Shown here piece by piece: positions 8,173 through 18,718 of a DNA stretch of 64,000 nt. The stretch comes from Cupriavidus plantarum (GTDB lineage Bacteria; Pseudomonadota; Gammaproteobacteria; Burkholderiales; Burkholderiaceae): positions 62,001 to 126,000 of the forward strand of contig NZ_CAJPUX010000006.1 in NCBI RefSeq assembly GCF_905397285.1. The letters are read 5' to 3'. The notes below the pieces were generated by a model that worked only from the letters and a program-made list of their open reading frames with translations, made no database searches and had not been told where the DNA came from. The number at the start of each line of letters is the position of its first letter. The stretch's first letter is position 1. The position numbers were made by a program, and so were the translations under genes.

Positions 8173-8493
8173 GGCGGAAATGTGAACGGAAACATCGATA
8201 GCTGCTGCAACCCGACATTGTGGCGATCCTGACCCGCGGCGAACAGCACCAAAGTGGCCGTTGCGTGGATATCCCCACGTTTCGGGGGCGTTCGACGGCC
8301 TCCGTACAACGCTGCGGCGGCCCCGGATTGACAACGCCCCATTGCATATCTCAAAGGTCACATTTGCTGCGATGCACGCACAGATTCGAAACTGGAGGTA
8401 TCGAATCAAATGATCGTCGTTCCGTTTATCCCAGCCCGGTGCGGGCATAGGATCGACTCCAATCACAGGCCCACCCGTTATTGGAGACAAAAC
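8173..8493. other. 321-nt gene-free stretch upstream of gcl
   Basis: Divergent promoter region of the unknown membrane protein and the glyoxylate operon. It holds a TTGACA hexamer at 8328-8333 without a convincing -10 at the right distance, and a short inverted repeat CGTGG/CCACG at 8264-8279. I see no gene or RNA in it. Confidence 0.5.
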
Positions 8494-10308
<1,815 letters not shown>

Positions 10309-10343
10309 CCGCTATCACCGCCATCACCACACAAGAGCCGACG

Positions 10344-11126
10344 ATGCCAAAGCTAGCCGCCAACCTGACCATGCTGTTCAACGAAGTGGCCTTTCTGGAC
10401 CGCTTCGAAGCCGCCGCGCGCGCGGGATTCCGCGGCGTGGAGTTCCTGTTCCCGTACGCCTTCCACGCTGACCAGATCGCGGACCGCCTCAACCGCTTCC
10501 AGCTCGACCTCGTGCTGCACAACCTGCCGGCCGGCAAGTGGGAAGCCGGCGAGCGGGGTATCGCCTGCCATCCGGACCGCGTGAGCGAGTTCCGTGACGG
10601 CGTGGGCGAGGCGATCAAGTACGCGAAGGTGCTCGGTGTGCGTCAGCTGAACTGCCTGGCGGGCATCCTGCCGCAAAGCGTGCGCCGCGAAGCAGCCACC
10701 GAAACGCTGGTGGAGAACCTGCGCTTTGCCGCCAACGCGCTGGCGGCGGAGAACATCGACCTGCTGATCGAGCCGATCAACACGTTCGACATTCCCGGCT
10801 TCATCCTGTCGCGCACGCAGCAGGCGATCGACCTGATCGAGCAGGTCAACGCGCCCAATCTCTACGTGCAATACGACATCTATCACATGCAGCGCATGGA
10901 AGGCGAGATCGCGGCAACGATCAAGGCCAACCTGCCGAAGATCCGTCACGTGCAGCTGGCCGACAACCCCGGCCGCAACGAGCCCGGCACCGGCGAGATC
11001 AACTACCAGTTCCTGTTCGGCTATCTCGACGAGATCGGCTACAAGGGCTGGATCGGCTGCGAGTACAAGCCACGCGCCTCGACGGAAGCCGGCCTCGGCT
11101 GGCGCGCCGCGCACCGCGTCGGCTGA
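10344..11126 (+). CDS. hyi: hydroxypyruvate isomerase
   Basis: 260 residues, AP-endonuclease-2-like TIM barrel. Conserved pieces include AANLTMLFNEVAFLDRFEAA, GFRGVEFLFPY, LLIEPINTFDIPGF, YVQYDIYHMQRMEGE and GEINYQFLFGYLDEIGYKGW. It interconverts hydroxypyruvate and tartronate semialdehyde. It starts 35 nt after gcl, so the operon can feed both glyoxylate and hydroxypyruvate into the reductase step. Length equals the family norm. Confidence 0.95.
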   Translation: MPKLAANLTMLFNEVAFLDRFEAAARAGFRGVEFLFPYAFHADQIADRLNRFQLDLVLHNLPAGKWEAGERGIACHPDRVSEFRDGVGEAIKYAKVLGVRQLNCLAGILPQSVRREAATETLVENLRFAANALAAENIDLLIEPINTFDIPGFILSRTQQAIDLIEQVNAPNLYVQYDIYHMQRMEGEIAATIKANLPKIRHVQLADNPGRNEPGTGEINYQFLFGYLDEIGYKGWIGCEYKPRASTEAGLGWRAAHRVG

Positions 11127-11173
11127 CCGACCCGACAACACACATTTCCGAATCTGGATAGGAGGAGACATTC

Positions 11174-12100
11174 ATGGCTAATCAACGCAACATCGGCTTC
11201 ATCGGCCTCGGCATCATGGGCGCGCCCATGGCGGGTCATCTGCGCACGGCCGGGCACACGCTGTTCGTGCATGACGTGAACCCCGCTCCGCAGGCACTCG
11301 TCGATGCGGGCGTGACGGTCTGCACAAGCGCGGAAGAAGTGGCGAAGCGTGCCGATATCGTGATCGTCATGGTGCCGGACACCCCGCACGTGGAGGCCGT
11401 GCTGTTCGGCGAGCGCGGCGTCGCGGCCGCCTACAAGGCCGCGGGCAAGGATGCGACGTACGGCAAGATCGTCGTGGACATGAGCTCGATCTCGCCGATC
11501 GCCACGAAAGATTTTGCCGCGCGCATCAACAAGCTCGGTGCGTCGTACCTTGACGCGCCGGTGTCCGGCGGGGAAGTCGGTGCCAAGGCGGCGTCGCTGA
11601 CGATCATGGTGGGCGGACCCGCCGAAGCGTTCGACGAGGTCAAGCCGCTGTTCGAGCTGATGGGCAAGAACATCACGCTGGTCGGCGGCAATGGCGACGG
11701 CCAGACGACGAAGGTGGCCAATCAGATCATCGTGGCGCTCAACATTCAGGCCGTGTCGGAAGCGCTGCTGTTCGCGTCGAAGGCCGGTGCCGATCCGGCG
11801 CGTGTACGGCAGGCGCTGATGGGCGGCTTTGCGTCGTCGCGCATTCTTGAAGTGCATGGCGAGCGCATGGTCAAGCGCACGTTCGATCCGGGCTTCCGCA
11901 TCGAACTGCACCAGAAGGACCTGAACCTCGCGCTGCAGGGCGCGAAGGCGCTCGGCGTGTCGCTGCCCAATACGGCGGCCGCGCAGGAGTTGTTCAACGC
12001 GTGCGCCGCGAATGGCTTCGGCAAGCTCGATCATTCGGCGCTGTGCCGTGCCATCGAGATCATGTCGAACCACGAGATCGCAAAGAAGGCCGACAAGTAG
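11174..12100 (+). CDS. glxR: 2-hydroxy-3-oxopropionate (tartronate semialdehyde) reductase
   Basis: 308 residues, beta-hydroxyacid dehydrogenase family. The N-terminal Rossmann motif is GFIGLGIMGAPMAGHL (residues 7-22); the substrate-binding motif DAPVSGGEVGA and the catalytic-lysine motif GNGDGQTTKVANQIIVA follow. It reduces tartronate semialdehyde to D-glycerate with NAD(P)H. Strong GGAGGAG precedes the ATG. It is third in the glyoxylate operon, 47 nt after hyi. The next gene is separated by a 13-bp GC-rich hairpin. Confidence 0.95.
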   Translation: MANQRNIGFIGLGIMGAPMAGHLRTAGHTLFVHDVNPAPQALVDAGVTVCTSAEEVAKRADIVIVMVPDTPHVEAVLFGERGVAAAYKAAGKDATYGKIVVDMSSISPIATKDFAARINKLGASYLDAPVSGGEVGAKAASLTIMVGGPAEAFDEVKPLFELMGKNITLVGGNGDGQTTKVANQIIVALNIQAVSEALLFASKAGADPARVRQALMGGFASSRILEVHGERMVKRTFDPGFRIELHQKDLNLALQGAKALGVSLPNTAAAQELFNACAANGFGKLDHSALCRAIEIMSNHEIAKKADK

Positions 12101-12134
12101 AGCGACAACTCGCACCCGCGCCTCGCCGCAACGT

Positions 12135-12169
12135 GGAGGCCGCGCGCCGCGATGGCGCGCGCGGCCTCC
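12135..12169 (+). other. intra-operon hairpin between glxR and the glycerate kinase gene
   Basis: GGAGGCCGCGCGC (12135-12147) pairs perfectly with GCGCGCGGCCTCC (12157-12169) over a 9-nt loop. No T-run follows, so it is not an ordinary intrinsic terminator. It could stabilise the upstream mRNA or mark a processing point. Confidence 0.6.
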
Positions 12170-12198
12170 GCATCTCCTCTGCCGCACCAGGACTCCCC

Positions 12199-13536
12199 AT
12201 GTACGCCTCGGACGCCAATGCCGCCGATGTCGCGCGACTGACGCCTGCCCGCCGGTCCATCGCCGATTATCGCGACCCTCATCAGGCCCGCTCTCTGCTG
12301 CGCGACCTCTTCGATACCGCCGTGGCCGCCGTCAGCGCGAGCCACTGCCTGCCCCCTCACCTGCCCGCCCCGCCGAAAGGCCGCACTGTCGTGATCGGCG
12401 CGGGCAAGGCCGCCGCCGCGATGGCGCAGGCCGTCGATGCGCACTGGCAGGGGCCGCTCTCTGGCCTCGTGGTCACGCGCTACGATCACGGTGCCGATTG
12501 CCATCGCATCGAGGTCGTCGAAGCCGCGCACCCCGTGCCCGATGCAGCGGGGCAACGCGCCGCGCAGCGCATGGTCGAACTCGTGCGGGGGCTGACCGCC
12601 GACGACCTCGTGCTCTGCCTCATCTCTGGCGGCGGTTCCGCCCTGCTCGCCGCGCCCGCGCCGGGCCTCACGCTGGCGGACAAGCAGGCCATCAACAAGG
12701 CGCTGCTGCGCAGCGGCGCGAACATCGGCGAGATGAATTGCGTGCGCAAGCATCTGTCCGCGCTCAAGGGCGGACGGCTCGCATTGGCCTGCGCGCCGGC
12801 ACGCGTGGAAACGCTGCTGATCTCGGACATTCCCGGCGACGATCCCACGCTCATCGCGAGCGGTCCCACGCTGACCGACGCCACCACATGCGCCGATGCG
12901 CTCGCGGTCATCGCCAAGTACGGCATCGAAGTGCCAGCGCATGTGCGCGCGCATCTCGAGAGCGGTGCGGGCGAAACGCCGAAGCCCGGCGATATACGCT
13001 TCGAAGGCCATCGCAGCGTGACGCTTGCCACCGCGCAGCAATCGCTCGAAGCCGCGGCCGCGCGAGCGCGCGAGCTCGGGCTCGAAGCGCATATTCTTTC
13101 CGACTGCATCGAGGGCGAGGCACGCGACGTGGCGCAGGTGCATGCCGCCATCGCGCGGCAGGTCGCCGCGCGCGGGCAGCCGTTCCCCAAACCCTGCGTG
13201 CTGCTCTCCGGCGGCGAGACCACGGTGACCGTTCGCGGCAATGGCCGCGGCGGCCGCAATGCCGAATTCCTGCTTGCGCTGGCCGTCGCCCTCGATGGGC
13301 TGCCCGGCGTGCATGCGATTGCCGGCGATACGGATGGCATCGACGGCTCCGAGGACAACGCGGGCGCGATGCTGTCGCCCGACACGCTCGTGCGGGCTGC
13401 CGCGCGTGGCCTTTCGGCGCGCGCGTATCTGGCCAACAACGACGGCTACGGCTTCTTCTCGGGTCTCGACGACCTCATCCTCACGGGCCCCACCCGGACC
13501 AACGTCAACGACTTCCGCGCGATCCTCGTGGTCTGA
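12199..13536 (+). CDS. ttuD: glycerate 2-kinase (MOFRL family)
   Basis: 445 residues. The N-terminal GCKA domain carries VVIGAGKAAAAMAQA and SGGGSALLAAPAPGL; the C-terminal MOFRL domain has LLSGGETTVTVRGNGRGGRN and the AGDTDGIDG motif. The family phosphorylates D-glycerate to 2-phosphoglycerate with ATP, which fits exactly between the reductase and the pyruvate kinase of this operon. Start chosen at 12199 because the frame upstream runs antisense-like through the end of glxR; an AGGACT precedes it. Symbols used in other species include gckA. Confidence 0.92.
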   Translation: MYASDANAADVARLTPARRSIADYRDPHQARSLLRDLFDTAVAAVSASHCLPPHLPAPPKGRTVVIGAGKAAAAMAQAVDAHWQGPLSGLVVTRYDHGADCHRIEVVEAAHPVPDAAGQRAAQRMVELVRGLTADDLVLCLISGGGSALLAAPAPGLTLADKQAINKALLRSGANIGEMNCVRKHLSALKGGRLALACAPARVETLLISDIPGDDPTLIASGPTLTDATTCADALAVIAKYGIEVPAHVRAHLESGAGETPKPGDIRFEGHRSVTLATAQQSLEAAAARARELGLEAHILSDCIEGEARDVAQVHAAIARQVAARGQPFPKPCVLLSGGETTVTVRGNGRGGRNAEFLLALAVALDGLPGVHAIAGDTDGIDGSEDNAGAMLSPDTLVRAAARGLSARAYLANNDGYGFFSGLDDLILTGPTRTNVNDFRAILVV

Positions 13537-13564
13537 CGCGCGCCTACACAAGACAGGAGACAAC

Positions 13565-15049
13565 ATGAGACGCCAGCGCAAGGCGAAGATCGTGGCCACC
13601 CTCGGCCCGGCCAGCACCGATATCGCGGTGATCCGCGAGTTGTTCGAGGCGGGCGCCGATGTATTCCGGCTCAACTTCAGCCATGGCACGCACGACGATC
13701 ATCGCGAGCGGTACGACTCGGTGCGGCGCGTGGAGGCCGAAACCGGCCGCCCGATCGCGATTCTTGCGGATCTGCAGGGACCGAAGCTGCGAATCGGCAC
13801 ATTCGCCGTCGGCAAGGTGGCGGTGCGGGCGGGCGATCGCTTCGTGCTGGACAGCGACCCGACGCCCGGCGATGGCACGCGCGTCCATCTGCCGCACCCC
13901 GAGTTGTTCCGCGCGGCCAGCGCCGGCCAGTCGCTGCTGATCGACGACGGCAAGGTGCGTCTGGCGATCGAATCGGTATCGAGCGGCAGCATCGTGACGC
14001 GCGTCGTCAACAACGGCACGCTGTCCGATCGCAAGGGTGTGAACGTGCCCGATGCCGTGATTCCGATTCCGGCGCTCACGGACAAGGACCGCAAGGACCT
14101 GGACTTCGCGCTCTCGCTCGGCGCGGATTGGATTGCGCTGTCGTTCGTTCAGCGCCCGTCCGATATCGTCGAGGCGCGCGAGATCATCGGCACGCGCGCC
14201 GGTGTGCTGTCGAAGATCGAGAAGCCTGCCGCGCTGCTGCAACTTGACGAAATCGTGCGCGTGTCGGATGCGGTGATGGTCGCGCGCGGCGACCTTGGCG
14301 TGGAGTTGCCGCCCGAACGCGTCCCCGGCGTGCAGAAGCGCATCCTGCGCGTGTGCCGCCAGCTCGGCAAGCCGGTCGTGATTGCCACGCAGATGCTGGA
14401 ATCGATGATCGATTCACCGGTGCCGACGCGCGCGGAGGCTTCCGACGTGGCGAGCGCCATCTACGACGGCGCCGACGCCGTGATGCTGTCGGCCGAGTCC
14501 GCCAATGGCCGCTACCCCGTGCAGGCCATCGCGATGATGGACCGCATCGCGATCGAGGTCGAGCGCGATCCGCTCTACCGCAACATGATCGACGCCCAGC
14601 ACGAGGCGCCGCTTTCCACGCGGCAGGATGCCATCTGCGCGGCGCTGCGCGAAGTCACGCAGATCATCGGCGCGCGGGCTACGGTGACGTACACCTCTTC
14701 CGGCGCCACCGCGCTGCGCGCCGCGCGCGAACGGCCGTGCGCGCCGATCGTCAGCATCACGCCGAACCTGGACATCGCGCGCCGGCTGGCCATCACGTGG
14801 GGCGTGCACTCGACCGTGAGCCCGGACGTGCAGAGCGTGGACGAGATGGTGGCGGCCGCGACGCGCGCGGCGCTGGTGGAAGGCTATGCCGAGCCGGGCG
14901 ACCAGATCACGATCGCCGCGGGCATGCCTTTCGGGCAGGGCGGCACGACCAATCTGCTGCGCGTCGCGGAAGTCGGCGGCACGGCGCAGGACCTGGCGCT
15001 GAGCGGCGCGGCCTTCGCGCAGGAGCCGAAAGTGACGGCCGGCGTGTGA
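13565..15049 (+). CDS. pyk: pyruvate kinase
   Basis: 494 residues. It shows ATLGPAS near the N-terminus, RLNFSHG, LADLQGPKLRIG, the active-site MVARGDLGVELP signature with the catalytic Lys in SKIEKPAAL, and ATQMLESMI with PTRAEASDVA. It converts phosphoenolpyruvate and ADP to pyruvate and ATP. Placed 28 nt after the glycerate kinase with ACAGGAGACA as ribosome-binding site, it is the operon-specific copy that completes glyoxylate to pyruvate after a general enolase. It is the last operon gene. Confidence 0.96.
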   Translation: MRRQRKAKIVATLGPASTDIAVIRELFEAGADVFRLNFSHGTHDDHRERYDSVRRVEAETGRPIAILADLQGPKLRIGTFAVGKVAVRAGDRFVLDSDPTPGDGTRVHLPHPELFRAASAGQSLLIDDGKVRLAIESVSSGSIVTRVVNNGTLSDRKGVNVPDAVIPIPALTDKDRKDLDFALSLGADWIALSFVQRPSDIVEAREIIGTRAGVLSKIEKPAALLQLDEIVRVSDAVMVARGDLGVELPPERVPGVQKRILRVCRQLGKPVVIATQMLESMIDSPVPTRAEASDVASAIYDGADAVMLSAESANGRYPVQAIAMMDRIAIEVERDPLYRNMIDAQHEAPLSTRQDAICAALREVTQIIGARATVTYTSSGATALRAARERPCAPIVSITPNLDIARRLAITWGVHSTVSPDVQSVDEMVAAATRAALVEGYAEPGDQITIAAGMPFGQGGTTNLLRVAEVGGTAQDLALSGAAFAQEPKVTAGV

Positions 15050-15142
15050 GACAGCGGAGGACTCCGGAGGACCGAATGCCGTTGCTATACTCCACGGCAT
15101 CACGGCGGCCACGCTGCCGTATTTCGATCTCACGGAGTCTCC

Positions 15143-16036
15143 ATGCGTCTCGATGACGAAGCCGAAAGCCAGAACGTAGAAGACCGCCGCGGCGGCTATG
15201 GGGGCGGCGGCGGCTTCGGGCTTCCAGTCGGCGGCCGCACCATCGGCATTGGGACGGTGATCGTCGCGCTCGCTGCGTCGTACTTCTTCGGGATCGATCC
15301 CTCGGTGATCTTCCAGGGCGCGTCGGTCATCCAGGGCCAGCAGCCCCAGCAGCAGCACGTGCCGCAGCAGCAACGGCCGCCCGCGACGGACCAGCTGACG
15401 GTGTTCACGCGCAAGGTGCTCGGCAATACCGAGCGCACATGGGAGCACATCTTCGAAACGGACCTGAACCGGCGCTACGCACCGCCCACACTCGTGCTGT
15501 TCAGCGGCGCGACGCCCACGGCGTGCGGCACTGGCCAGTCGGCGATGGGCCCGTTCTACTGCCCCGGCGATCAGAAGGTCTATATCGACCTCGCCTTCTA
15601 TGACGAACTGCGCCAGCGCTTCGGCGCGGGCGGGGACTTCGCGCAGGCCTATGTGATCGCGCACGAGATCGGCCACCATGTGCAGAACCTGCTCGGCGTG
15701 TCGTCGAAAGTCGATGCCGCGCGCCGCCGCATGAGCGAGGCGCAGGCCAATCAGCTATCGGTGCGCCTGGAACTGCAGGCCGATTGCCTGGCCGGCGTCT
15801 GGGCCGCGACCGCGCAGAAAGCCAACCAGCAATTGCTGGAACCGGGCGACGTGGAAGAAGGCCTGAAGACCGCGGCCGCGATCGGCGACGATCGGTTGCA
15901 ACGGCAGGCGCAGGGGTATGTGGTGCCGGAAGCGTTCACGCACGGCACGAGCGAGCAACGCGTGCGGTGGCTGCGCCAGGGGCTGACGACGGGCGATATC
16001 CGCAAATGCGACACGTTCTCGGCGCGGCAGTTGTAG
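15143..16036 (+). CDS. ypfJ: YpfJ-type neutral zinc metallopeptidase
   Basis: 297 residues. A soluble Gly-rich N-terminus (RRGGYGGGGGFG) precedes one membrane segment at about residues 33-50 (IGIGTVIVALAASYFFGI), then a Gln-rich linker (about 62-75) and the peptidase domain with the zinc motif IAHEIGHHVQNLLG. Family members are inner-membrane-anchored putative peptidases with no established substrate. The ATG at 15143 follows CACGGAG. A TATACT hexamer at about 15100 may be part of its own promoter; it is not obviously part of the pyk operon. C-terminus EQRVRWLRQGL is conserved in the family. Confidence 0.9.
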   Translation: MRLDDEAESQNVEDRRGGYGGGGGFGLPVGGRTIGIGTVIVALAASYFFGIDPSVIFQGASVIQGQQPQQQHVPQQQRPPATDQLTVFTRKVLGNTERTWEHIFETDLNRRYAPPTLVLFSGATPTACGTGQSAMGPFYCPGDQKVYIDLAFYDELRQRFGAGGDFAQAYVIAHEIGHHVQNLLGVSSKVDAARRRMSEAQANQLSVRLELQADCLAGVWAATAQKANQQLLEPGDVEEGLKTAAAIGDDRLQRQAQGYVVPEAFTHGTSEQRVRWLRQGLTTGDIRKCDTFSARQL

Positions 16037-16044
16037 AACGTGCG

Positions 16045-16099
16045 GAAGAAAAATCACCTGCCCGGCGGAGAGAGAAGGAGGAGGTCGGCCGGGCAGGTG
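16045..16099 (-). terminator. rho-independent terminator of the small repeat-protein gene
   Basis: A perfect 12-bp stem CACCTGCCCGGC (16055-16066) / GCCGGGCAGGTG (16088-16099) with a 21-nt purine-rich loop. On the minus strand the stem is followed by ATTTTTCTTCC, so it ends the transcript of the gene at 16164-16472. It also lies just after the plus-strand ypfJ gene, where it has no T-run. Confidence 0.8.
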
Positions 16100-16163
16100 G
16101 GAGAGAAATCAGCGTGGCGGGAGACGCCACGGATGTCCTCACGCATGTCGTGAGGACGAGGGA

Positions 16164-16472
16164 TCAGACGCGGTAGCCGTACAGATCGCCGTTGCGCGAA
16201 TTGTCGAGCGTGGACGCCGAGATATCGCGACGGAACGTGTGCGTGCCGTCGGTGAACGTATCGAACTTGCCCTGGCGCAGCCCGTCCGTGAACGGGTCGA
16301 ACTTGTCGCGCTTGGCGCCGTCGGTATATACGTCGGCCTTGGCCACGCGGGACGCGTCGGCGTAGACATCCATCTTGCCCACCTTCTTCGTGGCGGGAGC
16401 GGCGAACGCGGTGGCCGAGGCGGCGAATGCCGCCACGACAAGGGCGCCGCCAAGCATGCGTTTGGCGATCAT
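16164..16472 (-). CDS. small exported protein with four 12-residue repeats
   Basis: 102 residues, no named family. Residues 1-25 form a signal peptide (basic MIAKR, hydrophobic core, AFA-AP cleavage site). The mature part contains four copies of K-x-D-x-[YF]-[TA]-D-[GA] that start exactly 12 residues apart at positions 33, 45, 57 and 69 (KMDVYADA, KADVYTDG, KFDPFTDG, KFDTFTDG). The tail is ISASTLDNSRNGDLYGYRV. The protein should be periplasmic or secreted. The regular Asp/Gly spacing recalls ion-binding or adhesive repeats, but there is no direct evidence. The start at 16472 is fixed by AAGGAG a few bases upstream. The unit stands alone with its own terminator. Confidence 0.85.
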   Translation of the reverse strand: MIAKRMLGGALVVAAFAASATAFAAPATKKVGKMDVYADASRVAKADVYTDGAKRDKFDPFTDGLRQGKFDTFTDGTHTFRRDISASTLDNSRNGDLYGYRV

Positions 16473-16679
16473 TTGGGACTCCTTCAACTGTGTGTGGCCT
16501 GCTTTGGGTGCCGCAGCGCTTTTGCTGCGGCGATCGGCCATCTTCGTGGCGACGCGGGCACAGGCTGAAGAGTAGAAGGTTCGTCCGCAAGGAGAAATAC
16601 CGCTGCGACGAATGGTGCGTTGCACGCCGTGAAACGCCAGACGCGCTGACGAACGGCGGCGCCGGGCGTTCCGGATAAA

Positions 16680-17123
16680 TCAGTGCGTGTGGGTGTGCGA
16701 AGGCGCGTGGCATTCGCAGGGCGCCCCTTCGGCGGCCTGCTGGAGGTTCTGGAGAATGCCGCACTCGCTCGCCGGATGGGGCGTGGCGCAGGTCTCGCGC
16801 AGCGCCCGCAATTGTCCCTCCAGCGCTTCCAGTGCCACGCGCTGCGCGTGGATCTGGTCGATCTGGCGGTCCAGCAGATGATTGATGTCGTCGCAGGCCA
16901 GCGACGGGTTGCGCTGGAAATCGCGCAGCCGGCGCACGTCGGAGAGACTCATGCCGAGCGAGCGGCAGTGCCGTACGAAGTTCAGCTGCACCAGATGGCC
17001 GTCGCCATAACGGCGATAACCATTGTCCTCGCGCTGCGGTGCGTCGAGCAGCCCCTCCCGCTCGTAATACCGGATGGTCTCGATATCGCAGCCGCTGTGG
17101 CGCGACAGTTCGCCGATGCGCAT
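16680..17123 (-). CDS. cadR: MerR-family heavy-metal regulator (CadR/PbrR type)
   Basis: 147 residues. The N-terminal MerR helix-turn-helix reads MRIGELSRHSGCDIETIRYYEREGLL in pieces (residues 1-26), with NGYRRYGDGHLVQLNFVRHCRSLGMSL following. The metal-binding positions of the CadR/PbrR group are present: Cys at the dimer helix start (SLACDDIN) and Cys in ETCATPHPASECGI. The tail CECHAPSHTHTH is a His/Cys-rich extension like that of CadR. Such proteins bind Cd(II), Pb(II) or Zn(II) and activate a metal-export gene by untwisting its promoter. No efflux pump is adjacent, which is unusual. The expected operator is at 17146-17164. The symbol marks the family. Confidence 0.85.
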   Translation of the reverse strand: MRIGELSRHSGCDIETIRYYEREGLLDAPQREDNGYRRYGDGHLVQLNFVRHCRSLGMSLSDVRRLRDFQRNPSLACDDINHLLDRQIDQIHAQRVALEALEGQLRALRETCATPHPASECGILQNLQQAAEGAPCECHAPSHTHTH

Positions 17124-17145
17124 GACAGGCTCCTTGTCCCTGCAT

Positions 17146-17164
17146 CCCTGTAGTCGTTACAGGG
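17146..17164. promoter_or_regulatory. CadR/PbrR-type operator dyad
   Basis: CCCTGTA-GTCGT-TACAGGG, a perfect 7-bp inverted repeat with 5-nt spacer, matching the ACCCTATAG...CTACAGGGT pattern of CadR and PbrR operators. It lies 22 nt upstream of the cadR-like start and about 113 nt upstream of the divergent small exported protein. The -35 and -10 boxes on either side are poor matches, as is normal for MerR-activated promoters. Confidence 0.7.
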
Positions 17165-17276
17165 TTTTGGCAGTGTAGAACATTGCGGAAGGCCTTGCCG
17201 GTGTCAGGGGATTAGGCGGCATTCCTGTAGAATCCTTCGCATCGGATTCGGCGTCGTTGCCGAACCCATCGCGTTG

Positions 17277-17684
17277 ATGACATTCGTGCAATTCTTCCGG
17301 CTTCTGCTGACGATCGTGCTGCTTGCCTTCCTGCCCCTGCAGGCGTGGGCAGGCATTGGCGCGCCCGTGGCCGGGAATGCCGCGGTGTGGGAAGCGGGTG
17401 CGTATGTGGCACCCGCGCCGACCGTCGAGGACGTTGCCCTCGCGAGTGCGTCAGACGCTGCCGGTCTCGCGGATCTTGGCAATAGCGGGCCGCCCGCCGA
17501 CTCGCACTATCCCGCGGATACCAGCGAGCCGTCGCCGCCGGGTGCCGACTTTGCGGAACAACTGCTGCCGCCCCCGCCGCTGCGCGTGGCAGTGCACGAC
17601 ATGCGGGGCGCGCTGCCCCGATACGCCGGCATGACCCTGCCGGATCCTGACCTTCCTCGCCTGCCGCGCCCGCCGCGGGGCTGA
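17277..17684 (+). CDS. Pro-rich exported protein, divergent from cadR
   Basis: 135 residues, function unknown. Residues 1-26 are a clear signal peptide (FFRLLLTIVLLAFLPLQAWA). The mature part is acidic and Pro-rich, with Ala/Val segments at residues 30-55, a stretch of prolines near 100-103, and a PRLPRPPRG tail. It has no metal-binding clusters. The start is ATG at 17277; a TTG directly before is in frame. A divergent position from a CadR-type sensor suggests metal control, but the link is only positional. Small exported proteins next to metal regulators occur in Cupriavidus, but I cannot name this one. Confidence 0.55.
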   Translation: MTFVQFFRLLLTIVLLAFLPLQAWAGIGAPVAGNAAVWEAGAYVAPAPTVEDVALASASDAAGLADLGNSGPPADSHYPADTSEPSPPGADFAEQLLPPPPLRVAVHDMRGALPRYAGMTLPDPDLPRLPRPPRG

Positions 17685-17819
17685 TCCGCCCGCGCGTGGC
17701 GTTTGCCGCCCGCGCCTTTCGTCATTCAGTTTTTCCGCGCGGTGTGCCGTTGTCCATTGCATCGGTCCGTCACGCTTCCGCGGCCTCCGCCGCGACTTTA
17801 CTTGCCCCACCCCACAACC

Positions 17820-18698
17820 ATGAAACGCATTTTCCTGTTCCTGGCGACCAACATCGCCGTCATGCTCGTCCTCAGCCTCACGGCCAGCCTGCTGGGCGTG
17901 AACCGTTTCCTTACCGCCAATGGCCTCAACCTTGGCATGCTGCTCGTCTTCGCGGCGCTGATGGGCTTCGGTGGTTCGTTCATCTCGCTGCTGATGTCCA
18001 AGACCATCGCCAAGTGGTCCACGGGGGCGCAGGTCATCACGCACCCGAGCACCACCACGGAGTTCTGGCTGGTCCAGACCGTCGAGAAGCTCGCCACGCG
18101 CGCGGGGCTGCCGATGCCTGAAGTGGCCATCTATGACGGCGAGCCGAACGCCTTTGCCACCGGCGCTTCGAAGAACAGCTCGCTCGTGGCGGTGTCCACG
18201 GGCCTGCTGAACTCGATGTCGCAGGAGGAAGTCGAGGCCGTTCTCGCCCATGAGGTGGCCCACATTGCCAATGGCGACATGGTCACGCTGACGCTGATCC
18301 AGGGCGTGGTCAACACGTTCGTCATCTTCATGGCGCGCGTGGTCGGCTACTTCGTCGATTCGTGGCTGCGCCGCAATGACGAGGAGTCGAGCGGTCCCGG
18401 CATTGGCTACATGATCACGGTGGTGATCTGCGAGATCGTGTTCGGCATTCTGGCGAGCATCATCGTGGCGGCGTTCTCGCGGCATCGCGAGTACCGGGCG
18501 GATGCGGGCGCGGCGGGGCTGATGGGTACGCCCACGCCGATGGTCTCGGCGCTGCGCCGCCTGGGCGGCCTCGATGCGGATGGCCTGCCGCAGAACATGC
18601 AGGCAATGGGCATCTCGGGCGGCAAGTCGTGGCTCGGACTGTTCTCGAGCCACCCGCCGATTGAAGCGCGGATTGCGGCGTTGCAGGCGCAACGATAA
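17820..18698 (+). CDS. htpX: protease HtpX (M48 membrane metallopeptidase)
   Basis: 292 residues. N-terminal membrane helices (FLFLATNIAVMLVLSLTASL and LNLGMLLVFAALMGFGGSF), then the zinc site HEVAHIANGD, two further helices, and the third-ligand region SRHREYRADAGAA. HtpX degrades damaged membrane proteins at the inner membrane under envelope or heat stress. Length and helix pattern match the E. coli protein. It begins about 135 nt after the Pro-rich exported protein. It is followed by a GC-rich hairpin. Confidence 0.96.
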   Translation: MKRIFLFLATNIAVMLVLSLTASLLGVNRFLTANGLNLGMLLVFAALMGFGGSFISLLMSKTIAKWSTGAQVITHPSTTTEFWLVQTVEKLATRAGLPMPEVAIYDGEPNAFATGASKNSSLVAVSTGLLNSMSQEEVEAVLAHEVAHIANGDMVTLTLIQGVVNTFVIFMARVVGYFVDSWLRRNDEESSGPGIGYMITVVICEIVFGILASIIVAAFSRHREYRADAGAAGLMGTPTPMVSALRRLGGLDADGLPQNMQAMGISGGKSWLGLFSSHPPIEARIAALQAQR

Positions 18699-18718
18699 AA
18701 AGGGGCCTCCTCCCCCAA

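Noticed and set aside
17221..17276. Second palindrome near the Pro-rich exported protein start (GATTCGGCG...GCCGAACCC)
   Set aside because: Arms are short and mismatched; it does not resemble a metal operator or terminator.
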